Shown one piece after another: positions 37,940 to 47,022 of a stretch of 64,000 nucleotides of DNA. Below the pieces are notes generated by a model that saw nothing but the letters and a program-made list of their open reading frames with translations, had not been told where the DNA came from and did not search any database. The stretch is from Brevundimonas sp. MYb52. GTDB lineage: Bacteria; Pseudomonadota; Alphaproteobacteria; Caulobacterales; Caulobacteraceae. Made by a program: the position numbers and the translations under genes. How positions within the stretch are numbered: position 1 is the first letter of the stretch; each line of letters begins with the position of its first letter. The DNA lies in the NCBI RefSeq assembly GCF_002979535.1, contig NZ_PCPB01000009.1:55115-119114 (forward strand). The letters are read 5' to 3'.

Positions 37940-40039
37940 ATGGTTGATGCGCCGATCCTGATGAAGGACGGCTACGCGCGCCCCACCGGGCGCGATGCGC
38001 TCGGCTGGCTGCTGCGCGGCGATGTGGGGCTGGCGGTCGGCGTGATCGCGGTCATCATGCTGCTGATTTTGCCGATCCCGAAGATGCTTCTGGATCTGCT
38101 GCTGGCGATCTCGCTGGTGTCCAGCGTGCTGATCCTGATGACGGCCGTGATGATGAAGCGGCCGCTGGACTTCGCCATCTTCCCCACGGTCCTGCTGGTT
38201 TCGACCCTGTATCGACTGGGGCTCAACCTGGCCTCGACGCGCCTGATCCTGACCCACGGTCAGGAAGGCCACGACAGCGCCGGTCAGGTCATCAACGCCT
38301 TCGGCGAGCTGATGATGGGCGGCAACTTCATCATCGGGGTGATCATCTTCGCCATCATCCTGGTGGTGAACTTCGTCGTCATCACCAAGGGTTCGACCCG
38401 TATCGCCGAGGTCTCGGCCCGCTTCACCCTGGACTCCATGCCGGGCAAGCAGATGGCTATCGACGCCGACCTGTCGTCGGGCCTGATCACCGAGGACCAG
38501 GCCAAGCTGCGCCGCAAGGAGCTGGAACAGGAATCCACCTTCTTCGGGGCCATGGACGGTGCGTCCAAGTTCGTGCGCGGCGACGCCGTGGCGGGCCTGA
38601 TCATCACCTTCATCAACGCCATCGGCGGCCTGCTGATCGGGGTGACGCAGCACGGCATGCCGGTGGGCGAGGCGGCCAACACCTATGTCCAGCTGACCGT
38701 CGGCGACGGTCTGGTGACCCAGATCCCGGCCATCATCGTCTCGGTCGCCGCCGGCTTCCTGGTGTCGAAGGCGGGCGTTGAAGGTTCGGCCGACAAGGCC
38801 CTGGTCAGCCAGTTGGCCAGCAACCCGGTCAGCCTGGGCGTGGTCTCCGGCGCGGCGGGCCTGATTGGCCTGATCCCCGGCATGCCGCTGATCCCCTTCG
38901 CCGCCCTGGCCCTGGGCTCGGGCTTCATGGCGTGGAAGCTGGGCCGCGACCGCCTCAAACCGGCGCCGGTCGAGGTCGTCGACGCCAAGCCCAAGGAGGA
39001 CGTCGAGGAGCCGATCTCGACCGCCCTGACCATCGACGAGGTCAAGATCGAGCTGGGCTACGCCCTGCTGTCGCTGATCAACGACCTGGAAGGCCGCCGC
39101 CTGACCGATCAGATCCGCGCCCTGCGCCGCTCGCTGGCCCAGGAGTATGGTTTCGTCATGCCCAGCGTGCGCATCCTCGACAACATGCGCCTGCCCAATC
39201 AGGGCTACGCCATCCGCATCAAGGAGATGGAGGCCGGGGCCGGCGAGGTGCGTCTGTCGTCCCTGATGGCCATGGACCCGGCGGGGCGTCAGGTCGAACT
39301 GCCCGGCGAGCACACGCGCGAGCCCGCCTTCGGCCTGCCCGCCACCTGGATCGACGAATCCCTGCGCGAGGAAGCCACCTTCCGCGGCTACACCCTGGTC
39401 GATCCCTCGACGGTGCTGACCACGCATCTGACCGAGATCCTCAAGGAGAACATGGCCGAGCTGCTGTCCTACGCCGAGGTGCAGAAGCTGCTCAACGAAC
39501 TGAACGGCGAAGAGAAGAAGCTGGTCGAGGAACTGATCCCCGGCGTGGTCACCGTCACCACCCTGCAGCGCGTGCTGCAGAGCCTGCTGCGCGAGAAGGT
39601 CTCGATCCGCGACCTGCCCGCCATTCTCGAAGGTTTGGCCGAGGCCGCGCCCCACACCACCAGCGTCACCACCCTGGTCGAGCATGTCCGCACCCGCCTG
39701 GCGCGTCAGCTGTGCTGGGCCAACCGCGGCGACGACGGCGCCCTGCCGATCGTCACCCTGTCGCCGGACTGGGAACAGGCCTTCGCCGAGAGCCTGATCG
39801 GTCCCGGCGAGGACAAGCAACTGGCCATGGCTCCCAGCCGTCTTCAGGATTTCATCCGGGGGGTGCGCGACACCTTCGAGCGCGCCGCCATGGCGGGGGA
39901 GAACCCGGTCTTGCTGACCGGGCCGCAGGTTCGCCCCTATGTCCGCTCCATCATCGAGCGTTTCCGCGGTCAGACCGTGGTGATGAGCCAGAACGAAGTC
40001 CATCCCAAGGCGCGGCTGCGTACGGTCGGCACGGTCTGA
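37940..40039 (+). CDS. flhA: Flagellar export gate protein FlhA
   Basis: FlhA is the large inner-membrane gate of the flagellar type III export apparatus. The 699-residue protein has about eight membrane helices in residues 30-325 (with PKMLLDLLLAISLVSSVLIL and the conserved FHIPEP-region equivalents NLASTRLIL and GNFIIGVIIF) and a large cytoplasmic domain (about 360-699) with PSVRILDNM and GYTLVDPSTVLTTHL. It belongs to the flagellar operon in function, but the beta-lactamase gene separates it from flbD. Confidence 0.97.
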   Translation: MVDAPILMKDGYARPTGRDALGWLLRGDVGLAVGVIAVIMLLILPIPKMLLDLLLAISLVSSVLILMTAVMMKRPLDFAIFPTVLLVSTLYRLGLNLASTRLILTHGQEGHDSAGQVINAFGELMMGGNFIIGVIIFAIILVVNFVVITKGSTRIAEVSARFTLDSMPGKQMAIDADLSSGLITEDQAKLRRKELEQESTFFGAMDGASKFVRGDAVAGLIITFINAIGGLLIGVTQHGMPVGEAANTYVQLTVGDGLVTQIPAIIVSVAAGFLVSKAGVEGSADKALVSQLASNPVSLGVVSGAAGLIGLIPGMPLIPFAALALGSGFMAWKLGRDRLKPAPVEVVDAKPKEDVEEPISTALTIDEVKIELGYALLSLINDLEGRRLTDQIRALRRSLAQEYGFVMPSVRILDNMRLPNQGYAIRIKEMEAGAGEVRLSSLMAMDPAGRQVELPGEHTREPAFGLPATWIDESLREEATFRGYTLVDPSTVLTTHLTEILKENMAELLSYAEVQKLLNELNGEEKKLVEELIPGVVTVTTLQRVLQSLLREKVSIRDLPAILEGLAEAAPHTTSVTTLVEHVRTRLARQLCWANRGDDGALPIVTLSPDWEQAFAESLIGPGEDKQLAMAPSRLQDFIRGVRDTFERAAMAGENPVLLTGPQVRPYVRSIIERFRGQTVVMSQNEVHPKARLRTVGTV

Positions 40040-40094
40040 TCGACTTCGAGGTTAACGACTGGACTCAAGGGGTTGGGTCGATAAGCTGGCGTCC

Positions 40095-41627
40095 ATGAAA
40101 CGAATTCGGCCGGCCCTGCGGACCCTTGGCGCCTTTCTGCGCACGCCGACCCTCAGTCGTTCGATCATCGCCCTTCTGGCGCTGGCCATCCTGCTGCTGC
40201 TGGCGGTGAACGCGGCCACCTTCGTCATGATCCAGCGGACCACGGCCTATAACGACACGGTCGATCACAGCCAGCAGGTCCGGCTGGCGGCCAAGGACAT
40301 GCTCAGCCTTCTGGTCGACGCCGAAACCGGCCAGCGCGGCTTCATGCTGACAGCGCGGCCCGAGTATCTGAGCGTGCACGCCAGGGCCGTGGCCGAACTG
40401 CCCGGCGTCTTGTCCAGGCTCGACGATCTGACCGACGGCGACCCGGAGCTGACCCCCCGTCTGAGCCGCGTCCGGGGGCTGTATCAGCAGCGGATGACCC
40501 TGATGGACAACACCATCGCCCTGACCCGCATGGGTCGGATTGGCGAGGCGGTGTCACTGATCCGCAGCGGTCAGGGCAAGGCCCTGATGGATCAGATGCG
40601 GGTCGAGCTGACCGCCATTGATGCGATCGAGGCCCGGCGTCTGGTTGAGCGCACGCGACAGTCCGAGCGCGCCTCGGCGGTGACCGTGTCGGTCAACGCC
40701 CTGGCCGCCGTCCTGATCCTGATCCTGGCGGGCATCAGCGTCTGGCTGGTGCGGCGTTATGTCGAGGAGATCGAGGCGGCCCATCTGGAACTGGATCGGG
40801 TCAACGCCGGGCTGGAAAATCAGGTCCTCGACCGCACCGCCGAGCTGACCCGCGCCAACGAGGAAATCCAGCGCTTCGCCTATATCGTCAGCCATGACCT
40901 GCGGTCGCCGCTGGTCAACGTCATGGGCTATACCTCTGAGCTGGAGCAGGTTGGCAAGATCTTTGACCATCAGTTGACCTCCCTGGCTCGGACCCACCCC
41001 GACGCTATCGAGCCCGAAGCGATCCGGGCCGTACGCGAGGACGTTCCAGAGGCCGTCGGCTTCATCCGCGCCTCGACCGCCAAGATGGACCGGCTGATCA
41101 ACGCCATCCTCAAGCTATCGCGCGAAGGCCGCCGAGCCCTGGTTCCCGAGATCCTGCCCATGACCGACCTGGTCCAGTCCATTGCTGACAGTCTGCACCA
41201 TCAGGCCAGCGAGGCCGGCGGCGAGATCGTCGTGCATGACCTGCCCGCGTTGGAAAGCGATCGGCTGTCGATCGAGCAGATTTTCGGCAACCTGCTCGAC
41301 AATGCGGTCAAGTATCGAGAGCCGGGCCGACCCATCCGGATCATGGTCGAGGGCGAGACGGCTGACGACGGACGGCTTCAATATCGCATCACTGACAATG
41401 GGCGCGGCGTGTCTGAGCGCGACCATGAACGTATCTTCGAACTGTTCCGCCGCGCTGGGAAACAGGACCTGCCGGGCGAGGGCCTGGGTCTGGCCTTTGT
41501 GCGTAACAGCGTGCGTCGTCTGGGGGGCGTCATCACCCTGGAGTCCGAGCTGGGACAAGGCTCGACATTCCATCTGAAATTCCCCACACGCTTGATCGTG
41601 CCGGGGGAAGCGGGAGACAATCTATGA
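40095..41627 (+). CDS. Sensor histidine kinase with CHASE3 domain
   Basis: This 510-residue kinase has an N-terminal helix (about 24-44), a CHASE3 extracytoplasmic sensor (about 45-195, DAETGQRGFMLTARPEYL), a second helix (about 205-225), a coiled coil, a HisKA domain with phospho-His in YIVSHDLRSPLVNVMGY, and an HATPase domain (NLLDNAVKYR, ITDNGRGVSERDHERIFELF). Layout resembles bacteriophytochrome-type kinases without the PAS-GAF input. Its stop overlaps the next receiver gene (ATGA). Confidence 0.92.
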   Translation: MKRIRPALRTLGAFLRTPTLSRSIIALLALAILLLLAVNAATFVMIQRTTAYNDTVDHSQQVRLAAKDMLSLLVDAETGQRGFMLTARPEYLSVHARAVAELPGVLSRLDDLTDGDPELTPRLSRVRGLYQQRMTLMDNTIALTRMGRIGEAVSLIRSGQGKALMDQMRVELTAIDAIEARRLVERTRQSERASAVTVSVNALAAVLILILAGISVWLVRRYVEEIEAAHLELDRVNAGLENQVLDRTAELTRANEEIQRFAYIVSHDLRSPLVNVMGYTSELEQVGKIFDHQLTSLARTHPDAIEPEAIRAVREDVPEAVGFIRASTAKMDRLINAILKLSREGRRALVPEILPMTDLVQSIADSLHHQASEAGGEIVVHDLPALESDRLSIEQIFGNLLDNAVKYREPGRPIRIMVEGETADDGRLQYRITDNGRGVSERDHERIFELFRRAGKQDLPGEGLGLAFVRNSVRRLGGVITLESELGQGSTFHLKFPTRLIVPGEAGDNL

Positions 41628-42046
41628 GCCATTCCGTGAAGATCGTCATGGTCGAGGATGACCACGGCCACGCCAAGCTCATCGAAAAGAACATCCGCCG
41701 CGCCAACATCGCCAACGACATCGTTCACTTCGATCACGGCGACGCCGCGCTGGACTATCTGTTCAGCGACGAGGTTCGCGCCCACGGCCCGCTGCTGATC
41801 CTGCTGGACCTCAACCTGCCGGACATGTCGGGCACCGACATTCTGGAGAAGGTGAAGTCGGACGAGCGCCTGCGCCGCGCCCCCGTCGTCATCCTGACCA
41901 CGACCGATGACAAGGTGGAAATCCAGCGTTGCTACGATCTGGGCTGCAACGTCTACATCACCAAGCCGGTGGACTATGAAGCCTTCGCTGGCGCCATCCA
42001 GCAACTGGGTCTCTTCCTGTCCGTCATGCAGGCGCCCGAGATTTGA
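41624..42046 (+). CDS. Single-domain response regulator (Rcp1-like)
   Basis: This 140-residue protein is only a receiver domain, with VEDDHGHAKLIEKNIRR, the phospho-Asp in LLILLDLNLPDMSG, Thr in VVILTTTDDK and Lys in VYITKPVDYEAF. Rcp1-like regulators accept phosphate from the neighbouring kinase and pass it on. Overlap with the CHASE3 kinase gene (4 bp) and with the next kinase gene (TTGA) strongly suggests one phosphorelay. Confidence 0.93.
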   Translation: MSHSVKIVMVEDDHGHAKLIEKNIRRANIANDIVHFDHGDAALDYLFSDEVRAHGPLLILLDLNLPDMSGTDILEKVKSDERLRRAPVVILTTTDDKVEIQRCYDLGCNVYITKPVDYEAFAGAIQQLGLFLSVMQAPEI

Positions 42047-43086
42047 GCGCCGCGATCCGCCTACTCTACATCGACGATGACCGCGGCCTGTCGCGGCTGG
42101 TCCAGAAGGAGCTGGGCCGTCACGGTTATGACGTGACCTGCGCCCCCGACGCCGACGCCGGCTACGCCGCCCTGCAGGCGGGTGTGTTCGACGTCTGCGC
42201 CCTGGACCACTACATGCCGGGCCGGGAGGGCCTGGACGTCCTGCCCGACATTCTGGACCTGCCCAGTCCGCCGCCGGTGGTCTATGTCACCGGGGCCCAG
42301 GACGGGCGCATCGCCGTGGCCGCCCTGCGCGCCGGCGCCGCCGACTATGTCATCAAGGACGTGTCCGAGGACTTCACCGCCCTGCTGCGCTCGGCGATCG
42401 AGGACGCCCTGCTGCGCCGTCGTCTGGAACGCGAGAACGAGCTGGCCCAGGAAGAGGTCCGTCTGGCCCGCGACCGCGCCGAGGCCATGCTACGCGAGGT
42501 CAATCACCGCGTCGGCAACTCGCTGCAACTGGTGTCCAGCTTCATCTCCCTGCAATTGCGCCAACTGGCCGACGAGGGCGCACGTTCGGCCCTGCGCGAG
42601 GCCCAGGTGCGGATCGAGGCCGTGGCCCACGTCCACCGCCGCCTCTACACCTCGTCGGACCTCGCCACCGTGGCCATGGACGAGTACCTGATCGGTCTGG
42701 TCGAGGAACTGGGCAAGTCGGTCGGGCCCGGCGCGGGAGGGGACGAGACCTCGCCGCGCCTCACCCTGCGCGCGGAGCCCATGCGGGTGACCACGGATCA
42801 GGCCGTTTCCCTGGGCGTCATCGTCACCGAACTGGTCACCAACGCTGTCAAATACGCCTATGCGCCGGGCGAGGGCGGCGAGATCCGCGTGGTGCTGGAA
42901 ACGGCCGCCGAAGGGCGGGCCATGTTGACCGTTGAGGATGACGGGCCGGGTCTAGGCGACGGCGCCCCCAAGGGCACTGGCCTGGGTTCCAAGATCGTGT
43001 CCGCCATGGCTGGCGGCCTGCGCTCGACGGTCGAGTTCGACGCCGATCATCCTGGCGTGCGGGCGCAACTGGTCTTTGATCTTTAG
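42043..43086 (+). CDS. Receiver-HisKA_2 histidine kinase fusion
   Basis: The 347-residue protein begins with a receiver domain (about 1-120: LLYIDDDRGLSR, phospho-Asp in CALDHYMPGREGL and Lys in DYVIKDVSE), then a coiled coil, a HisKA_2-type dimerisation domain with the phospho-His in REVNHRVGNSLQLVSSF and an HATPase domain (TELVTNAVKYAY, VEDDGPGLGDG). HisKA_2/HWE kinases often serve general stress or light signalling. The start is a rare TTG that overlaps the previous stop codon (TTGA). Confidence 0.9.
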   Translation: MSAAIRLLYIDDDRGLSRLVQKELGRHGYDVTCAPDADAGYAALQAGVFDVCALDHYMPGREGLDVLPDILDLPSPPPVVYVTGAQDGRIAVAALRAGAADYVIKDVSEDFTALLRSAIEDALLRRRLERENELAQEEVRLARDRAEAMLREVNHRVGNSLQLVSSFISLQLRQLADEGARSALREAQVRIEAVAHVHRRLYTSSDLATVAMDEYLIGLVEELGKSVGPGAGGDETSPRLTLRAEPMRVTTDQAVSLGVIVTELVTNAVKYAYAPGEGGEIRVVLETAAEGRAMLTVEDDGPGLGDGAPKGTGLGSKIVSAMAGGLRSTVEFDADHPGVRAQLVFDL

Positions 43087-43125
43087 GTCTTTCGCATCGG
43101 CGTGACCGCGCGTTAGTCTGCGTCA

Positions 43126-43572
43126 ATGAAGCTTCAGTTTGGAACGGCCCGTCCGGGCCTCGACTACCTCCACCGCCCTGCCGCCTTTGGTCTGGTTGAA
43201 CAGGATGGCAAGTTGGCCTGCGTGCGCGTCGACCGCGGCGAGGGCAGCTATTTCGACCTGCCCGGCGGCGCCGTCGATGGCGAGGAAAGCGAGCAGCAGG
43301 CCCTGGTGCGCGAGTTCGCCGAGGAAACCGGACTGATCGTCCAGCCCGAGGACCGCCTGGTCGAAGCCGCCCAGTATTTCCAGCGCACCGACGGTTCGCC
43401 CGTCAACAACGCCGGCGGTTTCTGGACCGTGCGCCTGGCCGGTTTCGACGCCACGACCCAGTGCGAGGCCGATCACGAACTGGTCTGGCTGGACCCGCTG
43501 GAAGCCGTCTCTCGCCTGCGCCACGAAGCCCACGCCTGGGCCGTGGCCAAGTGGCTGCGCTCACGAATTTAG
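43126..43572 (+). CDS. NUDIX hydrolase
   Basis: The 148-residue protein has a perfect NUDIX box, GGAVDGEESEQQALVREFAEETGL (G-x5-E-x7-REUxEExGU), so it should hydrolyse a nucleoside diphosphate linked to another moiety. The substrate cannot be told. It begins with an RPGLDYLHRPAAFGLVEQ segment and ends with a short basic tail. It follows the kinase gene by 39 bp and may or may not be in the same transcript. Confidence 0.92.
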   Translation: MKLQFGTARPGLDYLHRPAAFGLVEQDGKLACVRVDRGEGSYFDLPGGAVDGEESEQQALVREFAEETGLIVQPEDRLVEAAQYFQRTDGSPVNNAGGFWTVRLAGFDATTQCEADHELVWLDPLEAVSRLRHEAHAWAVAKWLRSRI

Positions 43573-43647
43573 GGAACCGCCCCTGCGGCGAATGGTTGTT
43601 TCTGTCGAAGCGTCGTCAGTCCGACGGCGTCAGCACAGAGGGTTCCC

Positions 43648-43830
43648 ATGCCTGATCATGACCGTGTCGAAGGCGCCGCCAGGAACATCGGCGGCAAGAT
43701 CAAGGAAGCCGCCGGCAAGCTGACCGGCGATGAAAAGCTGAAAGCCGAAGGCCGCGCCGATCAGGTCGCCGGCAAGGTCCAGAACGCCGTCGGCGGCCTC
43801 AAGGACACCCTGCGCGACAAGCGTAACTAG
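43648..43830 (+). CDS. CsbD family stress protein
   Basis: This 60-residue protein has the CsbD pattern VEGAARNIGGKIKEAAGKLTG followed by LKAEGRADQVAGKVQNAVG and a basic end. CsbD-like proteins are small, abundant and often induced by general stress, with an unknown molecular role. A ribosome site is not strong: AGAGGG lies near 43637-43642. A terminator follows. Confidence 0.88.
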   Translation: MPDHDRVEGAARNIGGKIKEAAGKLTGDEKLKAEGRADQVAGKVQNAVGGLKDTLRDKRN

Positions 43831-43849
43831 CCTCCGTTTGCACCGATCA

Positions 43850-43882
43850 GGCCGTCGCTCCCGGTGGGGGCGGCGGCCTTTT
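43850..43882 (+). terminator. Terminator after the CsbD gene
   Basis: GGCCG (43850-43854) pairs with CGGCC (43874-43878), with inner pairing CGCTCCC against GGGGGCG, and TTTT follows. It begins 20 bp after the stop codon. Confidence 0.75.
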
Positions 43883-44003
43883 CATGTTCGCTCTAGTGCC
43901 TGCGTCAGTCGCGGCGAAAGGGTCTGCGGGGCGCTTTTTATTGCCAAGCTTTATGAAGCCTCTAGGCTGACCGTCATGTGAAGTGTCGGGATGGGGTTGG
44001 GCC

Positions 44004-45269
44004 ATGGTGCCGCGTCGATCTGTTTTGTTGGCGGCCGCCGGTCTGGGGTTTGCCCATGGGGCGCCGGCGATTTCACAGGAAGCCTTGTCGAGCAATGATC
44101 GCTTCTACGCCGAGGGACGCTACCTGCCGACCTATCTGGAGCTGAAGGCGAAGGCGGAAGCCGGGGATGAGGCGGCGCGCCAGATGCTGAGCCAGTTCGC
44201 GTCCTTTTTGGGCGACGAAGCCACCGCCGTCGGGATGATGGAACGCCCCCCGCATCCTTCGCTCGCTCGTCCTGATCTCGATGACGCCGTGGCGCGCGAT
44301 GCGATTGAGGCCATCGTGGAGGCCGCGCGCGACACGCGTATCGTCATACTCAACGAGGCCCATAATGTGTCGGGCCATCGCGCCTTCGCCGCTCGGGTGA
44401 TGCGCGCGCTGCTCCCGCTCGGGTATGACTGGTTCGCGGCGGAGACCTTTACATCGCCGCAGCCTGACCCCCATGTCCGGATAAGCAGCTACGTCAGGGG
44501 CGCGCCGTTTCTGTCCAGCTACGGCTACTACACCCATGATCCCGTCTTCGCTGAAATGGTCCGGGAAGCGGCGCGGCTCGGCTATCGCTTTGCGGACTAT
44601 GAGCAACGTTTCGATCAGAACGCGCCTGACGACGCCGACGGCGCATTGCGTATCGCCGCTCGGGAAGAGGCCCAGGCCGACAACCTGATCGCCAACATCC
44701 TGTCCGGCCATCCCGAAGCGCGCGTCTTTGTCTTTGTCGGCTACAGCCATGCGCTTGAGAAGCCGGGCCGAGGCGGAACATGGTTCGCCGCGCGTCTCAA
44801 GGCCAAGACCGGCATTGATCCGCTGACGATCGAGCAGTCGATGAACTGGCCGGCGATCGCGTCTGAAAACGATGCGCCGCATGTGGCGGCTGTTCTGGAC
44901 CGTTTTGCGCCTGACAGGCCCATCGTGGTGTCGCGAGCGGGCGAGATCGTGGCTTCGCCCGCCTATGTCGGAAAGATGGATCTTTCGGTCTTTCATCCCC
45001 GCATGGCGCCGGTCGCGGGTCGTCCCGGCTGGCTGGCGGCGGATCCTGAGCGCCGACGCGTCGCGATTTCGGTCCCGCCTCTGGACGAACTGGCGCTGGT
45101 GCAGGCCCTGCCCCTGCAGGAGGGGACGGCAGGGCCGCCCGCCGACCACTATCTGCTGACGTCGGGCGCGGCAGAGGCGACGTTCTTCCTCCATCCCGGT
45201 CGCTATTTCTTCCGACAGGAGACGGCGGTGGGCATCAGGCCGGCCTTCGGCGTTATGAGCGTCGACTAG
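44004..45269 (+). CDS. Exported TIKI/ChaN-like protein, possible metalloprotease or ligand-binding protein
   Basis: The 421-residue protein has a signal peptide with a basic RR start (MVPRRSVLLAAAGLG, cleaved near residue 28). It has ILNEAHNVSGHRAFAARVM (about residues 114-132), FAAETF and FVFVGYSHALEKPG, the E..H/H pattern shared by the TIKI/TraB/ChaN superfamily and erythromycin-esterase-like proteins. The role is open: hydrolase and haem-type binding are both possible. The ATG at 44004 is preferred over the GTG at 43983 because it starts the signal peptide. Codon use is slightly less GC-rich than in its neighbours. Confidence 0.7.
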   Translation: MVPRRSVLLAAAGLGFAHGAPAISQEALSSNDRFYAEGRYLPTYLELKAKAEAGDEAARQMLSQFASFLGDEATAVGMMERPPHPSLARPDLDDAVARDAIEAIVEAARDTRIVILNEAHNVSGHRAFAARVMRALLPLGYDWFAAETFTSPQPDPHVRISSYVRGAPFLSSYGYYTHDPVFAEMVREAARLGYRFADYEQRFDQNAPDDADGALRIAAREEAQADNLIANILSGHPEARVFVFVGYSHALEKPGRGGTWFAARLKAKTGIDPLTIEQSMNWPAIASENDAPHVAAVLDRFAPDRPIVVSRAGEIVASPAYVGKMDLSVFHPRMAPVAGRPGWLAADPERRRVAISVPPLDELALVQALPLQEGTAGPPADHYLLTSGAAEATFFLHPGRYFFRQETAVGIRPAFGVMSVD

Positions 45270-45296
45270 GTTTCGTCGCAGCGACCCCAGCAGGCC

Positions 45297-45800
45297 TCAG
45301 TCGCCGCCCAGGCGAATGCGCAAGCCGTCCGCTTCACGCGCTTCGCCTGGCGCCGGTCGGCACTCGCTGTTGAAGGCGATGGCTCCGCTGGCGGTGCGTT
45401 GCGGTCGGTTGTCGCAAACCTTTTCCAGTGGCGTCGGCGCGCCCAGGGCCGCGACGGGTCGAGGTCCGCACTGCATGGCGTAGCCGTTGGCAGCCGTGCC
45501 GGGGGTGCAGTTCTCCAGCGCCTTCGATGGACGCAGGGCCTCGGGCAACTGGTCTCCCATGGCGGCGGCCAGCGTCACCCGCACTCGGGCCTGGCAATGC
45601 TCCAGCGGTTCGTCCTTGCGGATGAAGGGGCTGCATTGCGACCGCTCCCAGCCATAGGCATCGGCCAGGGCGTGGGCGGGCAGGACCGGCGCCGGCGCCG
45701 CCTCGACGACCTCTTCGACGGGGGCGGGCGGATCGTCGGACCAAACCACGCTGGGCGCGGCCTGTTGCAATACCAAGGCGAAGAGCAGAGCCGTCGTCAT
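45297..45800 (-). CDS. Secreted or membrane-tethered protein, unknown function
   Basis: The 167-residue protein has a short hydrophobic N-terminus (MTTALLFALVLQQAAPS, a probable signal peptide), a Pro/Ala/Glu-rich stretch (about 22-44), then a region with five cysteines (SQCSPF, EHCQAR, ENCTPG, MQCGP and VCDN, plus SEC) that may form disulfides. It is probably periplasmic. I do not recognise a family. It is convergent with the TIKI-like gene, 27 bp away. Confidence 0.65.
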   Translation of the reverse strand: MTTALLFALVLQQAAPSVVWSDDPPAPVEEVVEAAPAPVLPAHALADAYGWERSQCSPFIRKDEPLEHCQARVRVTLAAAMGDQLPEALRPSKALENCTPGTAANGYAMQCGPRPVAALGAPTPLEKVCDNRPQRTASGAIAFNSECRPAPGEAREADGLRIRLGGD

Positions 45801-45823
45801 CGCGTCCCTCCTGGATCAGGGCC

Positions 45824-47002
45824 CTAGCGTGTCAGCGCCCGCATGGCCTTGTCCAGCCCGTCCAGCGTCAGGGGAAACATCCTCTGGTCCATGACTTCGC
45901 GGATCAGGCCGACTGACTGGGTGTAGCTCCAGTAACGCTCGGTGACGGGGTTCAGCCACACCGACTTGTCCCACTGCTGACGGGCGCGTTTCAGCCAGAC
46001 GGCGCCGGCCTCCTCGTTCCAGTGCTCGACCGAGCCGCCCGGCATGGTGATCTCATAGGGGGACATGGTGGCGTCGCCGACGAAGATGGCGCGCCAGTCG
46101 CCGGGGTATTTGTTCAGCACGTCCCAGGTCGGGATCTTCTCGTTGTGACGCCGCCGATTGTCCTTCCACACCCCCTCGTAGAGGCAGTTGTGGAAGTAGA
46201 AGAATTCCAGGTTCTTGAACTCGGTCCTGGCCGCCGAGAACAGCTCCTCGCACAGCTTGATATGGCCATCCATCGAGCCGCCGATGTCGAGGAACAGCAG
46301 GACCTTGATGGTGTTGCGCCGCTCGGGCCGCATCTGGATGTCCAGCCAGCCCTGACGCGCCGTGCCGTCGATGGTGCCGTCCATGTCCAGTTCTTCAGCC
46401 GCGCCTTCGCGGGCAAAGCGGCGCAGACGACGCAGGGCGACCTTGATGTTGCGGGTGCCCAGCTCGACCGTGTCGTCCAGGTTCCTGTATTCGCGCTTTT
46501 CCCAGACCTTGACCGCGCGGCCATGTTTTCCGGGGCCGCCGATGCGCACGCCCTCGGGATTATAGCCGCCGTGGCCAAAGGGGCTGGTCCCGCCCGTGCC
46601 GATCCAGCGGTTGCCGCCCTCATGCCGGCCCTTCTGCTCTTCCAGACGCTGTTTCAGCGTCTCCATCAGCTTGTCGAAGCCGCCCAGGGCCTCGATCTGG
46701 GCCTTCTCCTCGTCGGTCAGGAACTTCTCGGTCAGCAGCCGCAGCCAGTCCTCGGGAATATCGGTGGTCAGGTCCTCGCCCGCCCCGACCGTCTCCAGCC
46801 CCTTGAACACCTTGGCGAACACCTGATCGAAGCGGTCATAGTGTTTCTCGTCCTTGACCAGCACCGCTCGCGACAGATGGTAAAAGGCCTCGACCTCCCG
46901 CCCGGCCACGTCTTTGTCCATGGCCTCCATCAGATGGAGCCATTCCTTCAGCGAAACGGGAACACGCGCTTCGCGCAGGGCGGTGAAGAAGGGCAGGAGC
47001 AT
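45824..47002 (-). CDS. VWA domain (CoxE-like) protein
   Basis: The 392-residue cytoplasmic protein begins MLLPFFTALREARVPVSLKE, with an N-terminal helical part and a Gly-rich segment (NRWIGTGGTSPFGHGGYN, about residues 132-149). A von Willebrand A-like domain follows, with a metal-site motif LLFLDIGGSMDG, which is the CoxE version (DxGGSM) of DxSxS. CoxE-like proteins pair with MoxR-type ATPases in metalloenzyme maturation. No MoxR gene is seen in this window. The start at 47002 is chosen over the long upstream frame because the latter is a shadow. Confidence 0.85.
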   Translation of the reverse strand: MLLPFFTALREARVPVSLKEWLHLMEAMDKDVAGREVEAFYHLSRAVLVKDEKHYDRFDQVFAKVFKGLETVGAGEDLTTDIPEDWLRLLTEKFLTDEEKAQIEALGGFDKLMETLKQRLEEQKGRHEGGNRWIGTGGTSPFGHGGYNPEGVRIGGPGKHGRAVKVWEKREYRNLDDTVELGTRNIKVALRRLRRFAREGAAEELDMDGTIDGTARQGWLDIQMRPERRNTIKVLLFLDIGGSMDGHIKLCEELFSAARTEFKNLEFFYFHNCLYEGVWKDNRRRHNEKIPTWDVLNKYPGDWRAIFVGDATMSPYEITMPGGSVEHWNEEAGAVWLKRARQQWDKSVWLNPVTERYWSYTQSVGLIREVMDQRMFPLTLDGLDKAMRALTR

Positions 47003-47022
47003 GGGATCAGACTGGGCCGCGA

